A stretch of 6,415 nt of DNA from Pseudomonadota bacterium. GTDB lineage: Bacteria > Pseudomonadota > Gammaproteobacteria > Burkholderiales > Burkholderiaceae_C. Location of the stretch: NCBI GenBank assembly GCA_021798395.1, contig JAJZHS010000150.1, forward strand, positions 1 through 6,415, in the 5' to 3' direction. How positions within the stretch are numbered: position 1 is the stretch's first letter; every line of letters begins with the position of its first letter. This document shows positions 1 through 4,967 of the stretch, piece by piece. The notes under the pieces were generated by a model. That model saw only the letters and a list, made by a program, of their open reading frames with translations, searched no databases and was not told the origin of the DNA. Position numbers and translations under genes: made by a program.

Positions 1-208
1 CGCCGGGCGCGGCGTCGGCGCCCGGAGTCCCGTCGGCCGGTGCTGCCGCGTCGGCCTCGTCGGGCTCGAGGAACGGATTGGCCTCGAGCATCTGGTCGAT
101 TTCCTGCTGCAGTTCGACGGTCGACAGCTGCAGCAAGCGGATCGACTGCTGCAGTTGGGGTGTCAGCGCCAGGTGTTGCGACAGGCGCAGGTTCAGCGAC
201 TGCTTCAC
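1..208 (-). CDS. rpoN: RNA polymerase sigma-54 factor RpoN, N-terminal 69 codons (cut by window edge)
   Basis: Sigma-54 directs core RNA polymerase to -24/-12 promoters, which need an AAA+ activator for open complex formation. Only the N-terminus is in the window. Translation from GTG at 208-206 begins with KQSLNLRLSQHLALTPQLQQ and continues with SIRLLQLSTVELQQEI and ANPFLE. This is the hallmark Gln/Leu-rich Region I, which contacts activators and the -12 element. An acidic, Ala/Pro-rich stretch starting near residue 50 looks like the variable Region II. The GTG start is supported because the conserved motif begins directly after it and because it overlaps the lptB stop in a GTGA (208-205), which suggests translational coupling. 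lptB followed by rpoN is a common proteobacterial order. The reading frame is intact; the gene is partial only because the window ends. Confidence 0.95.
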   Translation of the reverse strand, partial: MKQSLNLRLSQHLALTPQLQQSIRLLQLSTVELQQEIDQMLEANPFLEPDEADAAAPADGTPGADAAPG

Positions 209-972
209 AGTCGGAACCCCTCTCCGAGGTAGACCTTGCGCACGGCCGGATTCTCGACGATGGCCTGCGGCTGGCCGGTGGCCAGGACACTGCCTTCGCT
301 GATCACGCAGGCGTGGTCGCAGATACCCAGCGCCTCGCGCACGTTGTGGTCGGTGATCAAGACGCCGATTCCGCGCGCTTTCAGGAACTGGACGATGCGC
401 TGGATCTCGATCACCGCGATCGGGTCGATTCCGGCGAACGGTTCGTCGAGCAGGATGACGCGCGGCTCGGTGGCGAGCGCGCGCGCGATCTCGACACGGC
501 GGCGCTCGCCTCCGGACAACGCGGTGGCCGGCGTGTCGGCCAGGTGCTCGACGTGCAGTTCGCGCAGCAGCTGTTCGAGCCGCGCATCGATCGCGGCGCG
601 CCTGAGCGGCCGCCCGTCGGCGTCGTGCTGCAACTCGAGCACGGCGCGGATGTTGTCGGCCGCGCTCAGGCCGCGGAAAATCGACGCTTCCTGCGGCAGG
701 TACGACAGCCCGAGGCGCGCGCGCCGGTACATCGGCTGGCGTGTCACGTCCTGGCCATCGAGATGGATGCGCCCGCCGTCGGCGCGCACCAGGCCGACGA
801 TCATGTAGAAGGACGTGGTCTTGCCGGCCCCGTTGGGGCCGAGCAGTCCGACCACTTCGCCGGCGCGAACGTCGAGCCCGACGTCGCGCACCACGACGCG
901 TCCGCCGTAGCGTTTGTGCAGGCCGCGCACGCTCAGCAGCGCGGAGCCGTCGTGGTGCACCGGCGTGCTCAC
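205..972 (-). CDS. lptB: LPS export ABC transporter ATP-binding protein LptB
   Basis: LptB is the cytoplasmic ATPase of the LptB2FG complex, which extracts lipopolysaccharide from the inner membrane and pushes it along the LptC-LptA bridge. The 255-residue product has every ABC motif: Walker A GPNGAGKT (45-52), Q-loop Gln94 in YLPQEASIFR, signature LSGGE (152-156), Walker B ILLDEP (173-178) with catalytic Glu177, and switch His209 in ITDHN. YLPQEASIFR, DEPFAGIDP and the C-terminal KVYLGEGFRL are typical of LptB rather than of other ABC ATPases. Length is slightly above the 241 residues of E. coli because of about 10 extra N-terminal residues. The annotated start is GTG (972-970), with a weak GGGG Shine-Dalgarno at 983-980. 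A second in-frame GTG at codon 5 is an alternative start. The gene is 40 bp downstream of lptA and overlaps rpoN by 4 bp. Confidence 0.97.
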   Translation of the reverse strand: MSTPVHHDGSALLSVRGLHKRYGGRVVVRDVGLDVRAGEVVGLLGPNGAGKTTSFYMIVGLVRADGGRIHLDGQDVTRQPMYRRARLGLSYLPQEASIFRGLSAADNIRAVLELQHDADGRPLRRAAIDARLEQLLRELHVEHLADTPATALSGGERRRVEIARALATEPRVILLDEPFAGIDPIAVIEIQRIVQFLKARGIGVLITDHNVREALGICDHACVISEGSVLATGQPQAIVENPAVRKVYLGEGFRL

Positions 973-1016
973 CGGCGTGCCCCGGTCGCTGCGCGCGACT
1001 CCCCGGCCGCGTTCAT
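969..1016 (-). other. 15-codon ORF bridging lptA and lptB, possible translational coupling peptide
   Basis: An ATG at 1016-1014 overlaps the lptA stop (ATGA, 1016-1013). It opens a short frame encoding MNAAGESRAATGARR, whose TGA (971-969) overlaps the lptB GTG start (GTGA, 972-969). The sequence therefore offers an unbroken stop/start chain through which a ribosome finishing lptA could re-initiate twice and reach lptB. There is no strong Shine-Dalgarno before the ATG. The peptide resembles no family I know and would matter, if at all, through its translation rather than its product. In such GC-rich DNA the arrangement could arise by chance. Confidence 0.3.
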
Positions 1017-1669
1017 GGTTGCGCCCCGCGCTGCGCGCCGCCGCGACGCAGCGATCGGCTGGGGCGCAGATCGGTTCCCGGCGCGGATGCCGGCGGCAGT
1101 GCGCCGCGCGGCGTCAGCATCACCCGCACGCGACCGTCTGGGTTGCTCGCGGTCGAGCCGCCCTGTCCGGCGGTGACCAGGAAGCGGTCGTGCAGGTTGT
1201 CGTAGCGGATGGTCTGGCCTTGCGCGCGGTCGCTGACGCGGCCGTCGAGCAGTCGCTCGAGCAGGGCCTGGCCTTGCAGCGTGAACACGTCGTCGCGCCC
1301 GTCGTAACGCAGGGTCAGCGCGTGTCCGTGCAGGGTCGCCGTCGGTTCGCCCGGCGCCGCGTCGAGCGCCTCGTCGATCGTCGCCGGGTGTGCCGCGTCG
1401 CCGAACGCGACGGCCATGGCGTAGCCGGCGGGCGTCTGCCTGATCTCGACGCGCTGCGCGTGAATCACCAGCGATCCCTTCGTCACCACCACGTTGCCGG
1501 TGAACACGTCGAGCTGCTTGACGTCGTCGTAGTGCATCGCCCCGGCGTCGACCAGCAGCGGCTGGTTGCGGTCGCTCTGCAGCGCGTGCGCCGGCAGCGC
1601 GCACAGCAACGCCGCGCAGGCCAGCGCGAGACGCCATTGACCCAACTTCGGCACGAAGCTTGCTTTCAT
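1013..1669 (-). CDS. lptA: LPS transport periplasmic protein LptA
   Basis: LptA oligomerises into the periplasmic beta-jellyroll bridge that carries LPS from LptC at the inner membrane to LptD at the outer membrane. The 218-residue product has a classic signal peptide: Lys2, Lys8 and Arg13, a hydrophobic core at about 14-25, and an AHA cleavage site, so the mature protein should start at Leu30. The OstA/LptA domain follows at about 33-165, including QPLLVDAGAMHYDD and FTGNVVVTKGSLVIHAQRV, the usual strand pattern of the family. The last 35 or so residues are a Pro/Arg-rich tail, longer than in E. coli (185 residues). I chose ATG 1669 because it gives an intact signal peptide; the in-frame upstream ATG at 1723 would add 18 residues and lies inside a hairpin. 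No Shine-Dalgarno precedes ATG 1669, which fits the near-leaderless transcript suggested by the promoter just upstream. lptC, the usual upstream neighbour, is absent. Confidence 0.92.
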   Translation of the reverse strand: MKASFVPKLGQWRLALACAALLCALPAHALQSDRNQPLLVDAGAMHYDDVKQLDVFTGNVVVTKGSLVIHAQRVEIRQTPAGYAMAVAFGDAAHPATIDEALDAAPGEPTATLHGHALTLRYDGRDDVFTLQGQALLERLLDGRVSDRAQGQTIRYDNLHDRFLVTAGQGGSTASNPDGRVRVMLTPRGALPPASAPGTDLRPSRSLRRGGAQRGAQP

Positions 1670-1678
1670 GATTTGGGC

Positions 1679-1707
1679 ATTGTAGGCATCCCGGCCGTCA
1701 TTGCCAC
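1679..1707 (-). promoter_or_regulatory. Candidate sigma-70-type promoter of lptA-lptB-rpoN
   Basis: On the minus strand a -35-like GTGGCA (1707-1702, 4 of 6 matches to TTGACA) is separated by exactly 17 bp from TACAAT (1684-1679, 5 of 6 matches to TATAAT). The expected start point is near 1671-1673, only about 2-4 nt before the lptA ATG at 1669. A perfect 17-bp inverted repeat ends 2 bp upstream of the -35 box. Found by matching to consensus only. Confidence 0.5.
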
Positions 1708-1709
1708 CC

Positions 1710-1726
1710 CGCATGCGCAGCATGCG
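1710..1726. repeat. Perfect 7-bp inverted repeat, 3-nt loop
   Basis: CGCATGC (1710-1716) and GCATGCG (1720-1726) are exact reverse complements around GCA. It abuts the larger hairpin at 1727-1749 and lies 2 bp upstream of the candidate lptA -35 box. It could be the second hairpin of a dsbA 3' end or a small operator. No T-run follows on either strand. Confidence 0.8.
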
Positions 1727-1749
1727 CGACGCCCGCGCGGCGGGCGTCG
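1727..1749. repeat. Perfect 10-bp inverted repeat, 3-nt loop, downstream of dsbA
   Basis: CGACGCCCGC (1727-1736) and GCGGGCGTCG (1740-1749) pair perfectly around a 3-nt loop, giving a very stable hairpin in either transcript. It starts 29 bp after the dsbA stop codon, so it may protect the 3' end or slow RNA polymerase at the end of the argS-dsbA unit. There is no downstream U-tract, so it is not a canonical intrinsic terminator. Confidence 0.8.
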
Positions 1750-1778
1750 TCGGCCGGGCGGCGCGATCGCTGCGCCGG

Positions 1779-2426
1779 TCAGTGCGCCGCCATGCTGGCG
1801 CGCACCCGCGCGATCAGCATGTCGACGGCTTGCAGCACCTGAGGCGTGGTCGGGGTCTCGGGCATCGAAGCCGACAGCGTGTAGGTGCCCTGCACCGCCA
1901 TCGTCGGCACGCCGTCGATCTGATAGTCCTGCACCATCTGCGTCGCGCGCTTGGCCTCCATCTGCACGCCGAACGAATTGAACGCGTTCTCGAACTGGCG
2001 GCGCGGAACGCCCTTGCCGGCCAGCCAGTCGGCCATCTGCGCCTCGGTGCCCAGCGGGATGTGCTGCTGGTGGATGGCGTGGAAGATCGCTGCCTGCAGC
2101 GCGTCGACCTTGCCCAGCGCCTGCAGCGCGTAGTAGAGCTTTTGCTGGGCGACGAACTGCGGCGCGAAAGCCACCGGAACACGTTTGACGACGACGTCGG
2201 ACGGCTGCTTGGCGATCCACGCCTCGAGTTCGGGTTCGAAGGCCGCGCAATGCGGACAGTCGTACCAGAAGAACTCGGTGACCACGATCTTGCCGCGCGG
2301 CGAGACGGGTTGCGGAGCCGCGAGTTTGGTGTAGCCCTTGCCTTGCGCGTACATCGGCTCCGCCTGCGCGGCGAACGTGTGCAACAACAGCATCGCGGCC
2401 GCGATGCGTGCGAACCATCGGAACAT
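1779..2426 (-). CDS. dsbA: Periplasmic thiol:disulfide oxidoreductase DsbA
   Basis: DsbA introduces disulfide bonds into newly exported proteins and is re-oxidised by membrane DsbB. The 215-residue product starts with a signal peptide (hydrophobic core about 8-20, cleavage after AAQA at residue 22). Its thioredoxin fold has the active site FFWYDCPHC with Cys57-Pro-His-Cys60, the DsbA-type CPHC dipeptide, and the cis-proline loop GVPT with Pro174. The helical insert between them contains AFAPQFVAQQKLYYAL, typical of betaproteobacterial DsbA. Length is close to E. coli DsbA (208). ATG 2426 is supported by AAGGA at 2437-2433 with 6-nt spacing. It lies 58 bp after the SPOR gene with no evident terminator between, so it probably belongs to the argS unit. 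A 10-bp palindrome CTTTCGAAAG (2435-2444) overlaps the ribosome binding site. Confidence 0.96.
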   Translation of the reverse strand: MFRWFARIAAAMLLLHTFAAQAEPMYAQGKGYTKLAAPQPVSPRGKIVVTEFFWYDCPHCAAFEPELEAWIAKQPSDVVVKRVPVAFAPQFVAQQKLYYALQALGKVDALQAAIFHAIHQQHIPLGTEAQMADWLAGKGVPRRQFENAFNSFGVQMEAKRATQMVQDYQIDGVPTMAVQGTYTLSASMPETPTTPQVLQAVDMLIARVRASMAAH

Positions 2427-2484
2427 CGATTTTCCTTTCGAAAGTGGCTTGGGTGCGGGCGGGGGAAGCCGATGCGGCAGGTAT

Positions 2485-3096
2485 TCAGTTGGCCATCTTG
2501 ACGATGACCGACGTGATTCCGGCGTTGTTCAGGGCCTGCTGCGCCTTGTCCGCGTCGGCCGAACTGGCGAACGGCCCGACACGCACCCGATACAGCGTGC
2601 GGCCGCCGACCACGCGCAGGTCCAGGCGCGCCTCGAGGCCCGCCAGGGCGACTTTCGCGCGTTGACGCTCGGCGTCGGCGCGGTCACCGTAGGCACCGAT
2701 CTGGACGATGTATTGCAGGTTCGAAGCCGGCGCAGAGCCCGGCGCAGGCGCGGTCGTCGGCTTGCTGCCGCTCGCTCCCTGCACGATCCCGGCCGGCGGC
2801 TGTCCCAGCGCCTCGATCGCCCTGGGCGACAGCGGCGCGCTGCTCACCGGCGCGGCGGTCGAGGCGCCGGCCACCGGCGCAGGACCACCGGCCAGGTCCT
2901 GGTTCGGGTTCCAGTTCGCCGCTGCCGACGCGCTGATCGACGGACGCTGCTGGTAGCGGTTCATGAAGGGCAGCGGCGCCTTGGTGATGTACATCGCGGC
3001 GGCCAGCGCGATCGCCAGCCCGAGCACCAGGCCGATGATCAGGCCGAGCAGGGTGCCGCCGCGTTGCGCGGCAGGGGGGCAAAGGGGTCGGGTCAT
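2485..3096 (-). CDS. Single-pass membrane SPOR-domain protein, FtsN-like
   Basis: The 203-residue product has a short cytoplasmic N-terminus, one transmembrane segment at about 15-36, a Pro/Ala/Ser-rich periplasmic linker (about 50-125) and a C-terminal SPOR domain at about 127-202 (YIVQIGAYGDRADAERQRAKV, then TLYRVRVGPFASSADADKAQ). SPOR domains bind denuded glycan strands at the division septum. The bitopic layout plus terminal SPOR is that of FtsN, and argS followed by such a gene is an arrangement I recall from both alpha- and betaproteobacteria, so this may be the functional FtsN. It is shorter than E. coli FtsN (319), and I did not recognise FtsN's essential periplasmic segment, so no symbol is assigned. 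ATG 3096 has AGGA at 3108-3105 with 8-nt spacing. The gap to argS is 21 bp, which indicates co-transcription. A six-base G:C homopolymer at codons 6-8 (3074-3079) is a potential slippage spot. Confidence 0.93.
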   Translation of the reverse strand: MTRPLCPPAAQRGGTLLGLIIGLVLGLAIALAAAMYITKAPLPFMNRYQQRPSISASAAANWNPNQDLAGGPAPVAGASTAAPVSSAPLSPRAIEALGQPPAGIVQGASGSKPTTAPAPGSAPASNLQYIVQIGAYGDRADAERQRAKVALAGLEARLDLRVVGGRTLYRVRVGPFASSADADKAQQALNNAGITSVIVKMAN

Positions 3097-3117
3097 GATG
3101 CGGGTCCTGGGGCAGAT

Positions 3118-4860
3118 TCACATGCGCTGCGGGCTGCTGACGCCGAGCACGCTCAGCGCATTGTGCAACACCTGGCGCACCGCGAGCAGCAGCGCCAGGC
3201 GCGCGTTCTTCAGCGCCGGGTCGTCGACCAGCACGCGTTCGGCGTTGTAGTAGCCGTGCAGCGCGCCGGCGAGCTGCCGCAGATAGAACGCGACGTCGTG
3301 GGGCGTGAGGTCCAGCGCGGCCTGCGACAGCATGTCCGGGAAGGCGCCCAGCAGCATCATCAGCTCGAGTTCGCGCGGATGGGTCAGCGGCGACAGGTCG
3401 GCCGCGGTCAGATCCCGCTCGTCTCCGCCCTCGCGCTCGCTCCACTGCGCGAGCACCGAGCAGATGCGCGCATGGGCGTATTGCACGTAATAGACCGGGT
3501 TTTCGTCGCTTTGCGCCAACGCCAGGTCGACGTCGAACACGAACTCGGTATCGGCCTTCCGCGACACCAGGAAGAAGCGCACCGCGTCGCGCCCGCGGCG
3601 CAGGGCTTGGGCGCGCTCCTCGGCGTCCATGTCGTCGCGCACTCCGCCGGACCACTCGATCAGGTCGCGCACCGTCACGTAGCTGCCGGCGCGCTTGGAG
3701 ATCTTGACCTCCTGACCGCCGCGCATCACGGTGACCATCTTGTGCAGCACGTAGTCCGGGTACGACGGAGGAATCGCCGGATTCGCCGCGCGCAGACCCG
3801 AGCGCACGCGGGCGATGGTGCCGTGGTGGTCCGATCCCTGGATGTTGATGGCGTGGCGGAATCCGCGTTCCCACTTGGCCAGGTGGTAGGCGACGTCCGG
3901 CACGAAATACGTATAGGTGCCGTCCGACTTGCGCATCACCCGATCCTTGTCGTCGCCGAAGTCGGTCGTGCGCAGCCACAGCGCGCCGTCGGTCTCGTAG
4001 GTGTGGCCGGAGGCGACCAGCGCACGCACCGTGGCGTCGACGCGGCCGTCGCGGTACAGGCTCGATTCGAGGTAGTAGTTGTCGAAGCGGATGCCGAACG
4101 CGCGCAGGTCGAGGTCCTGTTCGCGCCGCAGGTAAGCCACCGCGAAGGCGCGCACGGCGTCCAGGTCGGAGGCGTCGCCGAGCGCGTGCACGGCGTCGCC
4201 GTCGGCGGCCCGCACTGTGGCGCCGGCCAGGTAGTCGCGCGCGATGTCGGCGATGTAGTCGCCGTTGTAGGCGGCCTCGGGCCATCCCGGCTGGCCCGGG
4301 GCCAGGCCGCGTGCGCGCGCCTGCACCGACAACGCCAGGTTGCCGATCTGCACCCCGGCGTCGTTGTAGTAGAACTCGCGCGTCACCTGCCAGCCCTGGG
4401 TGGCGAGCAACTCGGCGATGGTGTCGCCGAGCGCGCCTTGGCGGCCGTGTCCGACGTGCAGCGGGCCGGTCGGATTGGCCGAGACGAATTCGACCAGGAC
4501 CTGCTTGGCCGCGTCCTCGGCGACGCGCCCGAAGCGCGCGCCGGCGCCGAGCACCTGATGGACGATGCGCTGCTTGACGCGAGGCGCCAGCTGCACGTTG
4601 ACGAATCCGGCGCCGGCCAGTTCGATCGATTGCAGGCCGTCGGCGAGTTCACCGTCGGCGCGCACCGCGTCGATCAGTTGCTGCGCGATGTCGCGCGGGT
4701 TGCGCTTGATCTGGCGCGCCAGCTGCATGGCCAGGGTGCACGAGAAATCGCCGTGGCCGGCGCCCTTCGGGCGCTCGAGCTGTGCCGCCGGGGCCTCGGG
4801 CCAGAGTTGCGCGGCGGCTGCAGACAGCACGCTGGTCAACCTTGATACATAGTCACGCAT
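3118..4860 (-). CDS. argS: Arginyl-tRNA synthetase
   Basis: ArgRS is a class I enzyme that charges tRNA-Arg with arginine using ATP in the cytoplasm; it requires tRNA even for amino-acid activation. The 580-residue product is full length for the family. Order of parts: N-terminal additional domain with tRNA-contacting residues (about 1-90, including GHGDFSCTLAMQLARQIKRNP), the Rossmann catalytic core with the HIGH-type signature SANPTGPLHVGHGR (His135 to His138) and FYYNDAG (163-169), the KMSKS-equivalent KISKRAG (386-392), and a DALR anticodon-binding domain (about 458-580) starting at VYYVQYAHARICSVL and ending LGVSSPQRM. Nothing essential looks missing. ATG 4860 gives a normal N-terminus but has only a weak ribosome binding site. 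The gene is first in a likely argS / SPOR / dsbA unit driven by the promoter at 4891-4920. Confidence 0.98.
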   Translation of the reverse strand: MRDYVSRLTSVLSAAAAQLWPEAPAAQLERPKGAGHGDFSCTLAMQLARQIKRNPRDIAQQLIDAVRADGELADGLQSIELAGAGFVNVQLAPRVKQRIVHQVLGAGARFGRVAEDAAKQVLVEFVSANPTGPLHVGHGRQGALGDTIAELLATQGWQVTREFYYNDAGVQIGNLALSVQARARGLAPGQPGWPEAAYNGDYIADIARDYLAGATVRAADGDAVHALGDASDLDAVRAFAVAYLRREQDLDLRAFGIRFDNYYLESSLYRDGRVDATVRALVASGHTYETDGALWLRTTDFGDDKDRVMRKSDGTYTYFVPDVAYHLAKWERGFRHAINIQGSDHHGTIARVRSGLRAANPAIPPSYPDYVLHKMVTVMRGGQEVKISKRAGSYVTVRDLIEWSGGVRDDMDAEERAQALRRGRDAVRFFLVSRKADTEFVFDVDLALAQSDENPVYYVQYAHARICSVLAQWSEREGGDERDLTAADLSPLTHPRELELMMLLGAFPDMLSQAALDLTPHDVAFYLRQLAGALHGYYNAERVLVDDPALKNARLALLLAVRQVLHNALSVLGVSSPQRM

Positions 4861-4890
4861 GTGGTCGAGTCGGGGCGAGGAAACCCGAGC

Positions 4891-4920
4891 ATTCTAGGCC
4901 GGCGTGGCGCCGCCGGTGAC
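4891..4920 (-). promoter_or_regulatory. Candidate argS promoter
   Basis: TAGAAT (4896-4891) matches the sigma-70 -10 consensus at 5 of 6 positions. A weaker -35, GTCACC (4920-4915, 3 of 6), lies 18 bp upstream. The predicted start near 4884 would give a leader of about 24 nt before the argS ATG. Almost the whole spacer is a dyad, CCGGCG-N6-CGCCGG (4899-4916). The remaining 47 bp up to the rlpA stop codon is extremely GC-rich and holds no gene that I can see. Confidence 0.5.
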
Positions 4921-4967
4921 CTGCGTGGGCGCGCGCGGGCCGCCGGCGCCGTGCGCGCGGCGCGACG

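Noticed and set aside
386..392. Residues within argS (codons 386-392, about 3685-3705): KISKRAG as a degenerate KMSKS signature. Start and end given here are codon numbers.
   Set aside because: This variant is ordinary in bacterial arginyl-tRNA synthetases and does not suggest loss of function.
40..1176. A 378-codon plus-strand frame opposite lptB and the ends of lptA and rpoN
   Set aside because: Shadow of lptB on the opposite strand, without any start signal or recognisable motif.
2435..2444. CTTTCGAAAG palindrome overlapping the dsbA ribosome binding site as a translational control hairpin
   Set aside because: The palindrome has no loop and few GC pairs, so a stable RNA hairpin is unlikely.
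2684..4285. A 533-codon minus-strand frame within argS and the SPOR gene
   Set aside because: An Arg/Ala-rich alternative frame of genes whose correct frames carry full domain signatures.
2338..4845. An 835-codon open frame on the plus strand, antisense to argS, the SPOR gene and part of dsbA
   Set aside because: Its composition (Arg, Ala, Gly, His, Val, Gln) is that of a GC-rich shadow frame. It has no recognisable domain and covers three well-identified genes on the other strand.
4931..4958. GCGCGC inverted arms downstream of rlpA as a terminator
   Set aside because: The stem is only 6 bp with a 16-nt loop, no T-run follows, and alternating GC is common throughout this DNA.
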